Made by a program: the position numbers and the translations under genes. Shown here one piece after another: positions 33,501 through 44,209 of a stretch of 64,000 nt of DNA; within the stretch, counting starts at the first letter, position 1, and each line of letters opens with the position of its first letter. Source of the stretch: Acheta domesticus (Eukaryota > Arthropoda > Insecta > Orthoptera > Gryllidae). The stretch is taken from assembly GCA_031308135.1 (NCBI GenBank), contig JAHLJT010008446.1, positions 168,192,364 through 168,256,363 on the forward strand, given 5' to 3'. The notes beneath the pieces were generated by a model, which saw only the letters and a program-made list of their open reading frames with translations, did not search any database and was not told the origin of the DNA.

Positions 33501-36215
33501 CTTACCAATCATCTGCACCCCAAAATATAATTTTTAACTATTTGGTTACTAATTTATTAGTCATGAGGGCGGCGAGCCCGCCCTCTATAGCGTCCGGCTC
33601 TAACAGTCTTGCTGGTTTTTCCAAAGCCTGCCCGAGGGTTAAATACCCGGCGGGTCTTGGCTATTTTTGCCTGGGGCAGGTACGAGTATTACCAAAGCTT
33701 TGCAAATGGAATTATACTCGTAGATACTTCGCCAATGGTTTTGGTATAACTAAAATTATTTATGGTCGTTGATGTTTAGTTACTGGTCTAAAATGTCCAA
33801 TAATTGCAAATCGAGACTGCCATTCGAAACATTAAATAAAATTTAAAATTTCCAGATATCTCGAAGATTCTGGCATGCGATGAAGGATTCATTCGTTGGT
33901 TTTGTTTTGTTCTCCTTACGAAGTTCATCGTAAGAAGAGAAAGTTATGCAATCGTGCACCGGCAAACGTAGAATTTTCCGCAGAAACACTCTTATTTATA
34001 AAGTTTATTAATTTCAAACATTACGTTGTGTACGTTGGATTTCTACATTTCCTGAATCATCCTGACGGTAAAGTATTGTATGAAGAAAAACAGGTGTTAA
34101 CCTTACTAAAAGAAGAAGACGTTGTGTACAATGAAACGGAGATCCTGTAATTGGAAATCTAATACATCTACGGAGTATTATTTTCTGTGCGTACTTCACG
34201 AAGAGAACTTACCAAGTAAACTATCCAATTTAAAACGCGTAATATAAAGAAAGTTATGTAATTCCGCCACAAAAAACGGGAATTTTTCGACACAAAAACT
34301 CGTTTTGTGTCCCTGATTCGGAAAAAGTGGACAATCCTATTACAATATATAGTAATTTACTTTCTCTAACATATAGTGAGATTTCACGAGTTGCGGGTCC
34401 TTAATACGTTTGTTACTTTCTTGAATACGTATGTATGTGTCTACGGAGTATTATACGTAGAATACAGAAAATGATGCTGCGGAATATCAATTTCGAGATT
34501 TAAACGGAAATACAGGTTTTGGAGCTTCCTGATACCGAAAAAGTGTTTTTTTAATACGTCCGTCCGTCTGTGAATTAGAATAATAATATTAATAATAATA
34601 GTAATAATAACAACAACAAACATTTGTTCTATTAATCTGGAATTATTAATTTATTAATATTTATTTACAACAGCAAGAAAAACTGTGTACATTTCTGGAG
34701 CATATTTGTTGTGATACTAAAACAAGGAAAGTGTATTATAAAATCTATCTGAATGTATACTTCATTTGGCAAGCTTATTTCACTTTTAAACAATTTACGA
34801 AGAATTCACTGTTCTTGTCAATACAATTTTCTTTCGACGCCAAACACGCAGGCGCGTGCCTTTCTCTTTAAACTCGTGGTCTCGACGGTCACAAGATTTT
34901 TTGGGTTGGAAAATCGCCGATTTACGCTGCCCCATCACAATAATTTGTCTTTACTAAGTACGTATTAATGCGAGAAAATAAAAATATCTGATATGTGTAA
35001 CGCAGATATTTTGTTTTCATGTGCAACATGGTCTTCAATTAGCTTTTGAGTTCATTTCTGTAAAGCGATTTTTTAAAATTATACTTCGAATTTCTTGTTG
35101 TACTTTCTAAATTATGTAATGTGCTCAGCAATTGAATATTCCTGTCTTCTTTTTCTGAAGCAATCCTTTACAGGTCCATTGGAACGTCTTAGAAATATTA
35201 GTGTATGAATGAATGCTGTAAAGGCACTTAGTGCCTGATCCGCTCCTTCCGTTTCGGCTAGGGGGAGGGTCATAGAATTCACACCCAGGTTAACAGCTTG
35301 CCTCCCTCCGCCGGGAAAATCCCACTCCTTCAGAGTGGACGTGGAGGCATTTCCTTTCCAATCTGCAGTCTGCGGGGCCAAGTTATGGAATTCACTCTCG
35401 TTTCCCGAAATATTTTTTTATCCGCCTAAATAATTTAAATTTGTTTCTTACTTTTAGATCATACACTTTAAAAAATATTATTACCGCTATTTTATTGTTA
35501 AAAAACATATATGGCTAGTTAATGAAATATGTTCTATAGTGACAGATTTTGAAATGTAATATACGGTTTTTTGAGCATTTGAGTAGTTTTCGCAAAATTA
35601 TGCTTGAAATATACAGGTCATTTGGAATTTTTTAAACAATTTTTTTCTGAAAAACAGCACCACTTTTTTCTTTAACTTTTCTCCTCGTATGCATTACGTA
35701 TGTACGTGTGAATTTCTGTGAATTGTCTCATTGTTGGGACATGAATTAGCTGTGTAAAATGCACTATTAATTGTCGAATTTGTGTTGATATTCGTGTGAA
35801 AATTATTAGTACCTAATGTTCTATAACTTGTAATTAGTTTTACAAAAAAAGATGACATATGTTAATAAGGAGAGAAACTTCCGTAGAATTGTATGACGTA
35901 GCCATTACTAAAGGCGAGAAAGAATGTACTGTTTAAACAGCTGAAGTTTTTTCTCGTAACACTTTTGTATTCCATGGTTCGACACAATTATGGAAGGAAA
36001 TGGTTGAAGTGTTATTTTTCCTCTTAAAACGATACAATAACGTCCTCGCCAAATTACGATGTACGAAAATGTATGTTGTATTGTTTGTTTACGGAGAGTT
36101 CTAAGCAAGGTGCCAAAAATCATGGTAAATATTTTCCCCCAAATATTATTGAACCGTGAGCAAAATCTTGTAATTTCACGAAAGAGTCAAATTGGCCCGA
36201 TAAATTTGTTTTTGC
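33501..36215. other. Interior of the foldback-type element; no gene identified
   Basis: It begins with a GC-rich patch at 33565-33690 containing a GAGGGCG...CGCCCTC hairpin. ORFs of 76 and 84 codons (33542-33772, 33896-34150, +) show no known domain. At 35500-35760 the text resembles parts of repeat family A. TAA-type repeats occur near 34581-34620. Confidence 0.4.
35203..35400 (-). repeat. GC-rich retroposon-like fragment with (CATT)n end
   Basis: A ~200-bp GC-rich block in AT-rich DNA. On the minus strand it ends AGGCACTAAGTGCCT (a perfect hairpin at 35224-35238), then TTTACAGCATTCATTCAT, a short tandem tail. This fits a SINE-like retroposon, but no clear Pol III boxes were seen. Confidence 0.3.
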
Positions 36216-36271
36216 CCTAAATCATAAATTAGTTTTGCGGTAATAAATTAGTAATAGTTAAAAATTATAGC

Positions 36272-36283
36272 ACTAGTTTGGTT
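36272..36283. repeat. Probable target duplication, 3' side of the CR1-type LINE (ACTAGTTTGGTT)
   Basis: The same 12-mer occurs at 41411-41422 beyond the LINE 5' end. It also recurs at 41432-41443 because the host arm itself contains this motif, so the exact duplication boundary is slightly ambiguous. Confidence 0.65.
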
Positions 36284-36825
36284 TATTTATTTATTTACGT
36301 CAAAAACAGTTAAAAAACTGCGTATGACGAGCTATGGGGAGAAGTGAATTTTGTGCACGTTTTCATAATTCTGTGGTCTCTATCCTAAACCATATTCTAG
36401 TCGAATTTTGAATACAGAAAAGAGAGTTTTTTTTTCGAGTTTTGTTGACAAAATATTTGCTCCTATATAATAAAATATATTTTCAAAGGTAAATTAGCTA
36501 TAAATTCCTGCCCTGAACCCTCATGTTCTTCATGAAAGAATAATACTTTTTGCCGCGATAATATGAAAAACGATCATTTGAATAACTATATTACCCACCA
36601 AATTTCAGAAGACGTGCACAAATAATGAAGTTACATTTATGTCCAGAAGCAAAACAAGGGACCATCTCAGCATTTGCTCAAGGATCAGGGAAACTGGACG
36701 AAAAACCTGATCGAGATGGGGGCCATCAACCCAGAAACTGTGGTACAATACTTGTTACAGGTTCTTTAGAAGTATACAGTCCAAATGATAAATAATTACA
36801 TTAACTATCATTGTTAAAATTAATT

Positions 36826-39707
36826 CTACTTTCCTTTTTGATGCTCGGTATAGTCTCGAATTGTATAGAAACAGTTGTGCAGCAGAAAAGATTTTACTTG
36901 GGACTTAAACTTTTCTATTGAATTTAATCGTTTAATGTCTTCTGGCAAAGTGTTGTAGAGTAATGCACATGAATTGTATGTGAATTTTTTGTAGTGAGCT
37001 GTTGATACTGCTACCTGGTGAATATGATTACTACGTCGTGTGTTATACTTATAGACATCGGCGTTTGCTGAAAATATATTCCCGTCCTTAAGTAAGTCAT
37101 TTTTGACAAAAACTACTGATTCGTAAATCAGGAGACAAGGTAATGGTAAAATTCCTAGATTAATAAAGAGTGACTTACAAGAATCACGTGGGTTGGATTT
37201 GCTTATTATTCGTACAATTCTTTTTTGTAATCTGAAAGTCTGTGAACTATAAGATGTGTTTCCCCAAAATATTATGCCATATCTCAGGCGGGAGTGAACA
37301 TTGGCAAAATATACACAACGAGCTGTATGAAGGCTGACGGAATTTGAAAGAATTCTGAACGCGTAGCATAATGAGCTTAATTTTGTGTTCAATTCATTTA
37401 AGTGGGCATTCCATTTGAGGTTTGACTGAATTGATAGACCTAAAAATTTTGTTACATTAACATCAGTCAATGGCACACCGTTCATTTTCAATGGAGTACA
37501 GAATTTTTTATTTGATATGGAAAACTGCATTGAAACTGTTTTATTTTCATTTACTTTTAATTTGTTATTACGGAACCAATTTGAAACGTCTGATATTGTA
37601 CTATTTACGGTTTCTTTGTTGCAAAGAATATTTGTATCATCCGCAAAGAGAACTGTTCTTCCGTTTCGAATCGCTAAGGGCATGTCATTTACGTATAATA
37701 GGAAGAGAATAGGGCCTAAAATCGATCCTTGCGGGACTCCACGTACAATTGGCAAAGAACCGGAAAGGTGTGTACATAAAGTTCCATCATTCCAGTAAGG
37801 TATTTCTACTCTCTGAGATCGTTGTTTAAGGTACGAACATAGCCAATCTAGAGCAATACCACGGATTCCATACGAAGGTAATTTTGAAAGTAAAATGTTA
37901 TGATCAATGACGTCAAAAGCTTTTGAAAGATCTAAAAATATTCCAATAGTTGCTTCGTTTTGATCCAATGATGAGGCAACATCCTTAAGAAAAGAAAAAA
38001 TGGCTGTTTCCGTAGATTTTGATTTCCGGAATCCATGTTGGCAATTTGAAATCGCGTCGTGTTTATTGAGAAAGGTTTCCATTCGCACATAAAAAAGTCT
38101 CTCTAATATTTTTGAAAAAACTGACAAAAGAGAAATTGGCCGATAATTTTGAACTTCATTTTTGTTGCCTTTTTTGAAGAGCGGCTTAATCTTAGCTGTT
38201 TTAAAAATATCTGGAAAAATTCCGGTGCATAAGGATGCATTAAATATGTGAGTTAACGGGTGTATAATGGCTGGCGCGCACGTCTTTAACAAACAATCCG
38301 GAAATTCATCTAAACCGGCCGAATATTTATTTTTTAATTTACCGATTATTTTGAGAATTTCATAGGAAGAGGTTTCGGAAACGAACATAGTGTCTAAGAC
38401 TTTTAGGGAAACGTCAGTTGTTGAATTTTGTGGCTGAAAACCCTTAGTGAGATCGACAGCAATTCTCGAAAAGTATTGGTTAAAGAGACTAGCCACTGTT
38501 GCCGGATCGTTCCATCTCTATCGTTATCTTTTAAAACAACATTCTCTACAAGGTTTCTAGTTGGTTTGGTCGCATTTTTTACTATATCCCACATTGATTT
38601 TGTTTTGTTATTTGAGTTCAAAATATCCTGATCGTGTTTCATGATTTTAGCCTGCCTTATGACTTTTCTTAACAATGATTTGTATTTTTTAAAGTACAGG
38701 AGAAACTCTTGAGATACGTTATGATGCTTAGAAATGAAAGAAAGAACTCGTTTGTTTTTACATGATGTTCTAATCCCTTGTGTTATCCAAGAATTGTTTT
38801 TGCGTGAAATATTTAATTTTCTTTTCTGAAGAGGAAAGCAAGTGTTAAAATGAAATGAAAGCGTTGAAAAAAAGAATAATATTTATCGTTTGTATCAATA
38901 GTATTATAAACCGCGTCCCATGACTCCTGCAGCAAGTAATCAATGAATAATTTTATTTTCCTTTTAGAAAACACTCTACTCATACGTGTATTATTTATTG
39001 TGTCATTGTTCGCATTTCGTATAATGGTAAGAATTTGTGCATCGTGGTCACTGTATCCTAAATCTTTTGTTTCAATTTCATGTCGAGTAGTGGTTTTGTT
39101 AATTATAATTTGATCGATTGCCTTCTTTGAATTTACTGTGATCCGTGTAGGTACTTTTATTGTAATATCTAAATTGAAGGAATTAATTAAGTTAAGAAAC
39201 TGCTCTTTCTCGCAAGATTCGACCAGAAAATCAATGTTAAAATCTCCACATACAACAATGGATTCAAAGAGCGATTGATGACTTTGATTAGTGTTATCTC
39301 TAGTTTTTCTAAGAACAAAATGTAATCTGCAGCTCTCTTTGTTGGAGGCCTGTAGATGCAAAGCAATATCATTTTTAGCACAGGAAGATGTACAACAGAA
39401 ATTTCAAAAACATTTTCAACGGCATACTCATTGAATTCCGTCAAGGAGATAGAATCAATATTATTTTAACGTAAATACAAGAACCTCCATATGCCGGACT
39501 TTTATGAGATTCTCTTTTTCTACAATAATAGCCTGCGAGGTAAAAGTTTGGAATTTGGAAAATGCTAAGTTCATTAGGAGATAACCAATGTTCTGTAAAG
39601 CAAAGAACATCCATTTGATTTAAATCGCTCTGTAGAGCTGCCTCGATAAACTCAGTTTTATTTGAAAGGGATTGAACATTATGGTGCAATATCTTTATTT
39701 TTTGCAA
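36826..39707 (-). pseudogene. CR1-type ORF2: AP endonuclease and reverse transcriptase, several frameshifts
   Basis: Endonuclease pieces: 39441-39707 (KILHHNVQSLSNK, FTEHWL; opening codon unclear, TTG), 39187-39444 (CIYRPP), 38813-39300 (VVCGDFNIDF ... YSDHDAQIL). A linker in mixed frames follows, with 38403-38675. The longest frame, 36826-38496, is RT: SAGLDEFPDCLLK (residues 59-71), YRPISLLSVFSKILERL, DLSKAFDVIDHN (~192), RGVPQGSILGP, FADD (284-287), then the thumb and the C-terminal HNCFYTIRDY region. The RT catalytic box is intact, but at least three or four frameshifts upstream break the protein. No RNase H is present. Confidence 0.85.
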
Positions 39708-39749
39708 GTACCTACACGAATGTTTTTCTGCTGCATCTGACTGTAGTTG

Positions 39750-40877
39750 CTATATATTTACTCCATTTTTACCTCGAGTGCGTGGTCGAAGGTTGTAATG
39801 TGTCCCAGCAGTCACAGGTTGTGAGGAAATAGAGGCGTCATTGGTAGTGGGAATGGAAAAAACGGGAGTAGGTTCACAGGAGGGGGTAAGAGGGTTCAGA
39901 ATAAGGGTGGGGGGTGGGGAACGTAAGGAAGGTGAAAGGGATGGATTTTTGGCAGGAGGCTGCGTAGGACTGGAGTTGATGATGTATTGTGCAAGCTTTT
40001 CACCGACTGCATGTTTTCCAGCAAGGTTCATGTGGAGACCGTGCCGGGTGAAGTGTTTTACTGAGAGGAAATTCATTTCAAAAAGTGTTACATCTGTTTC
40101 TCTCAGTTGCAGTTTTAGTTGTTGGTTTGCGTGCTTAATCTCGCTGCAGAGTGTTGGCCTGTTGTACCAGAAGGGCAGAGTCGAGACTACAATGTTAGTA
40201 TTTTGGGCGGCACATTGTAATTTGTTTACATGTTGTTCAGGTGTAAAGTTACCGCCCAAATTAATGTCATTCTGCCCTCCGATGATAAAGACTGTGTCCT
40301 GATTGGTCATTGTCTTCGTGTGAGTGTCCAACTCTGCAGTCACGTCTGCAAACCTCCCGTTAGGTTTAAAAATAGACGAGACTGAGTAGTTGGGGGGTAA
40401 CTTCCTACTGAGAATGGAGGAAAGATGGCGACCATGGCTGTCAGCTAAAATAAGTACCTGTTTTTTATGCTCAGTAGGAATGGCTTTGTTTTCAAGTGGG
40501 CTAGGATGCGAAGCTTTACGTGTTTTGGTTTTGACACGCTTCCTAGCCTGTTTGCGTTGGTTTGTGCATGTATTTGTCGATGGAAGGGAAGGGTTGTGAG
40601 GATCAGGAAGGCGAGGAAAATCTGTTTCATAATCTAAAACACTAAATCTGTTTTGAATTGCGACTGGATGTGGTGTCTGTGTCTTATGTGCAGTCACGGG
40701 TGCACGGTTGGGAAAATTCGCAGTGTTGCCTACTTGTGCCCAACCGTCATTGTAGAGAACGACCTCTTCCAGCCTTCGGATATGTTTATCTAAATTACTG
40801 TTTACGTGTGTGAAGGCTTTCAGAAGGTCGGCTTTGAGGGTGTAGAGAGTAAAAAGAGTAGAACGAACAGTAGCCAT
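39750..40877 (-). CDS. CR1-type ORF1 with SGNH/GDSL esterase domain (375 aa, intact)
   Basis: The ATG at 40877 opens an uninterrupted 375-codon frame. Residues 1-50 form a helical N-terminus that could be a coiled coil. Residues 105-122 are strongly basic. The esterase core runs from VLILADSHGR (141-150, nucleophile Ser147) through GGQND (200-204, oxyanion Gly/Asn) to RHGLHMN (278-284, catalytic His282). The C-terminus is Pro/Ser-rich and ends NLRPRTRGKNGVNI. The usual DxxH is replaced by RHGLH, leaving the acidic residue unclear. It starts ~530 bp inside the element and ends 42 nt before the first readable ORF2 codon. The domain is known from CR1-group ORF1 proteins; its role there is thought to be lipid or membrane related. 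Confidence 0.85.
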   Translation of the reverse strand: MATVRSTLFTLYTLKADLLKAFTHVNSNLDKHIRRLEEVVLYNDGWAQVGNTANFPNRAPVTAHKTQTPHPVAIQNRFSVLDYETDFPRLPDPHNPSLPSTNTCTNQRKQARKRVKTKTRKASHPSPLENKAIPTEHKKQVLILADSHGRHLSSILSRKLPPNYSVSSIFKPNGRFADVTAELDTHTKTMTNQDTVFIIGGQNDINLGGNFTPEQHVNKLQCAAQNTNIVVSTLPFWYNRPTLCSEIKHANQQLKLQLRETDVTLFEMNFLSVKHFTRHGLHMNLAGKHAVGEKLAQYIINSSPTQPPAKNPSLSPSLRSPPPTLILNPLTPSCEPTPVFSIPTTNDASISSQPVTAGTHYNLRPRTRGKNGVNI

Positions 40878-41410
40878 GTCACGAATGCGTGTTAAAGTAC
40901 GTGATAAAATTGGAATAAATACAAGAAAACTCAGATAAAAGCAACAGTCACCTAGCTTAGTATTTTAAAAGTGTAAGATTTGTGTGTATTCGATAAATTA
41001 AAAATGAAGATTCGATACAAGAAAGAGAAGGTATGCTAACTACAAAATCTATTGAAAACTAGTACTTACGAAATTTGGCAATACGGTTACGTATTTTCGT
41101 TCACTTAAGCTGCAACTGTTTAATACAATGTCGAATATACTTTACCGTAAATAGATAAAGATATTAGATGAAATTTGTCTTCAAAATATTGAATAAGATT
41201 TGAAACAAATTCAAAACTACACGATACACCCTCCTCGTAACGTTCAAATTAACTGAATAATCACTCGCCACAAAATAAAATAAACTGAATAGTCACTCGT
41301 CACAAAAATAGAATAAATATTTCAGAAATTAAGTTAAAACAGTGATATAAAATCGAAAATAAACTGATCTGTTTATAGATTTTGACACTTGATCACCAAC
41401 TCGTAATTCT

Positions 41411-42997
41411 ACTAGTTTGGTTCTTACTTCTACTAGTTTGGTTTGATTCTGCTATAGTGGACCTACATTTTCTTTATATCTGAAATTTCTTGGTTCTCTT
41501 GAGATTCCTTTGTTAACTTGACGTAACGTGAGAAAGGCGTTTGCGAAAAATTCCATTTCTGCAATTGTCCAAAGAGAAACAAAATTAATTTTTTGGTAAG
41601 TTGACTGCGACAAAAAGCGACAAACTACCATGTAATTATTTATTATTTACTAAAGTATTTTTTGGTTTTCCTGTCACTGTGGTGCAGAAGCGCTGCCTTC
41701 GGAAATTACATTCCCGGTTTTGTTTAAAGAGTAGCAAAACTTGTTTTATGATAGGTTTCGAGCGACAAATTAGCGACAAATTCCCGTGTAAAAAGTTTTT
41801 GTGTATTTAGATTATTTCTCGGTTTTCTTGAGATTGCGATTCTTACTTGACGACACATCAGATCCCGTTTTGCGAAAAATTCCATTTCTGGCATATTGTT
41901 TGAAGAGTAACAAAATTTCTTTTACGGTAAGTTTCGAGCGACAAAAAAGCGACAAATTCTCATGTAACTATTTTTTACTTATTATTGTTATTTCTTGGTT
42001 TTCTTGAAATTGCGATTGTAAGTTGATATCAACTTAGCATCGCGTTTGGGAAAAATTCCGTTTCTAGCATATGGTTTCAAGAGTAAAAGAATTTCTTTTA
42101 CAGTAGGTTTCGAGCGACAAAAAAGCGACAAATTCTCATGTAAATATTTTTTTGCATATTATTGTTATTTCTCGGTTTTCTGGAGATTGTGAATCTAACT
42201 TGACCACATACTGGACCCGCGTTAGCGAAAAATTCAATTTCTAGCATATTGTTTAAAGAGTAACAAAATTTCTTTTACGGTAGGTTTCGAGCGACAAATT
42301 CCCGTGCAAAAAGTTTTTGTGTATTTAGATTATTTCTCGGTTTTCTTGAGATTGCGATTCTTACTTGACACATCAGATCCCGTTTTGCGAAAAATTCCAT
42401 TTCTGGCATATTGTTTGAAAAGTAATAAAATTTCTTTTACGGTAAGTTTCGAGCGACAAATTGTCATGTAACTATTTTTTACTTATTGTTATTTCTTGGT
42501 TTTCTTGAAATTGCGATTGTAAGTTGATATCAACGTAGCATCGCGTTTGGGAAAAATTCCATTTCTCGCATATTGTTTAAAGAGTAAAAGAATTTCTTTT
42601 ACGGTAGGTTTCGAGCGACAAATTCCCATGTAAATATTTTTACTTATTATTGTTATTTCTTGGTTTTCCTGACATTGCGTTGAAAAACAGCGTTTTTGGG
42701 AGATTACATTTCTGGCTTTGTTTGAAGAGTAACAAAATTTGTTTTATGGTAAGTTTTGAGCGACAAAAAAGCGACAAATTCCCATGTAATTAATTTTAAT
42801 TTATCTGTGTAGTTTCTTGGTTTTCTTGTTTTTGCGATGCCAACTTGATATCAAGTTAGCAGCATTTGTTATAGCAATGTCAAATGAAGAGCGACAAATT
42901 TTTGTTTTGCGTAACAAATTAGCAACAAAAAAGCGACAAATTTGGAGATTAGTTTCAAATTTTTTTGACAACTTTGCGATTGTAACTTTACGGAGCT
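41411..42997. repeat. Right inverted arm with ~8 subrepeat units and a higher-order duplication
   Basis: TTTCGAGCGACAAA-type boundaries lie at about 41764, 41938, 42114, 42290, 42454, 42614 and 42757. Units at 41764-42280 and 42290-42600 repeat the same unit order, a ~526-bp higher-order duplication absent from the left arm. Palindromes such as AAGTTGATATCAACTT (about 42017) and AACTTGATATCAAGTT (about 42843) lie within units. It directly continues 36216-36283 across the inserted LINE. Confidence 0.75.
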
Positions 42998-42999
42998 TC

Positions 43000-43630
43000 A
43001 AAAAGTCGCCAATCTAACGACCCCTGTAGTTCACATTTTACCAATAACTCGTGGCTTACTGTTCTTGGAGATTTTTTCTTAAACTCGTGATCAGAAATAT
43101 TAAGTGGATTGAAACATCAGTCTCACACGGTGATCGCCACTCATGTTGCACAGTACACATACGATTCACAAAACAAACTCTAGCACTCTTCTCTTCATAA
43201 GATGCGTATTGCGACTTTATGTTCAGAAAATTTCCTCCAGTCCCTTGACAAGTAGTCTGTTATATTTCACGAGCGAGGACAAGAGGGCACCCCATCCCTA
43301 GGACGCACAGGGACTCAACAGTAAAATTAGTTTCTCTTACACGACGAAAAGCAGTAATAAAATTCGTTTTGCTGTCACCCATCCCTTCTGTGGATAGTGA
43401 CCATGAGTTACTAATATTTCTTGAAACCGTAATCAGGCAGACGGTAATTCCTTTTATTGTTCTTCGGCACTTGCATCAAAGACTCATCGAACACAATCTG
43501 TTAGTGCAGCGGCAGGCACCACGCGCCCGCATACTCACAATAGAATTTTTTGATCTGTACGTGTTCAGTGCCCACTTTTTTGTTGTATTTTGTAGAAAAT
43601 TGAACAAGAAATACGCCTAAATTCTTTTGG
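43000..43630. other. No gene seen
   Basis: Mixed sequence with only short ORFs (83 codons at most) and no recognisable motif. It lies between the foldback-type element and the relic at 43640. Confidence 0.4.
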
Positions 43631-43639
43631 GCAATTGAT

Positions 43640-44200
43640 TTCTCTGGTTGTGGGATAGTCGAGCAAAGGAGACACTGGAAAAACGTGACATGGCTGCACA
43701 GGGAAAATATCATAGGTGCAACAAATATCGTGATTGGTTGACAAAGAAAAGATCATTCTCCCTCCCCAGCTCAAAGTTGGGATTAATGAAACAATTTGTA
43801 AGAGGCCTAAACAAGGATGGGATTTTTTGAAATACATTAACAGATTCTCTCTGGACTGAATGTGGAAAAATTAAAAGCTGGCGTATTTGATGGACCCCGA
43901 ATTCGGAAATTTATAAATGAGCCAAATTTAGTAAGTTCCATGACTGATACGGAATCTTCTGCTTAGCACAGCTTTGTCATTGTTAACGATAATGTTTTGG
44001 GTAATCATAAAGCAGCATAGTATGCAGAACTGCTGCAAGACAAGCTTTTAAACTTTCAAAGTTTGGGTGCAACTATGAGCATTAGCGTACATTATCTCCA
44101 TAACCATCTAGACAAATTTCCAGAAAATCTTGGCAATATGAGTGAGGAACAAGGCGAGCGGTTCCATCAAATAATGGTGGTGATGAAAGTCGGGCATATG
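43640..44200 (+). pseudogene. Decayed copy of a multicopy arthropod protein of unknown function
   Basis: Successive frames read FSLPSSKLGLMKQFVRGLNK, then ILSGLNVEKLKAGVFDGPRI, then DNVLGNHKA, then MSISVHYLHNHLDKFPENLG and SEEQGERFHQIMVV. The order LP..KLGLMK..V ... EG.F.GP.I ... LGNHK ... HFLHSHLD.FPENLG ... GERFHQ matches a family of uncharacterised multicopy proteins I recall from arthropod gene sets, probably mobile-element derived. Frameshifts and in-frame stops (for example after HKA near 44018) make this a relic. N-terminal and C-terminal parts are missing. Confidence 0.5.
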
Positions 44201-44209
44201 TGATAGACC

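Larger units (their letters stand above)
36284..41410 (-). mobile_element. CR1-type (CR1/L2 group) non-LTR retrotransposon, near full length
   Basis: Minus-strand element of about 5.1 kb with a ~530-bp 5' UTR, an intact esterase-type ORF1 (39750-40877), a broken ORF2 (endonuclease and RT, no RNase H), a ~540-bp 3' UTR and an AAAT-type tail at 36284-36297. An ORF1 with an SGNH esterase plus an ORF2 with this RT type is known for the CR1/L2 group. A 12-bp duplication brackets it, and it interrupts the right arm of the foldback-type element, so it is younger than that element. Confidence 0.8.
32225..42997. mobile_element. Large foldback-type element with long inverted arms of tandem subrepeats
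   Basis: The left arm (32225 to about 33500) and the right arm (42997 inward to 41411, then 36283 to about 36216) are inverted copies. The outer ~480 bp are almost identical, starting AGCTCCGTAAAGTTACAATC on each side. Arms consist of ~145-178-bp units with the motif TTTGTCGCT(TTTTTGTCGC)TCGAAAC. The interior, about 33540-36215, has no recognisable transposase. This architecture resembles Foldback-type elements, but I cannot assign a superfamily. A CR1-type LINE is inserted in the right arm. No target duplication was found. Confidence 0.65.

Noticed and set aside
39841..40302. Plus-strand 153-codon ORF
   Set aside because: It is the antisense shadow of the esterase ORF1 at 39750-40877.
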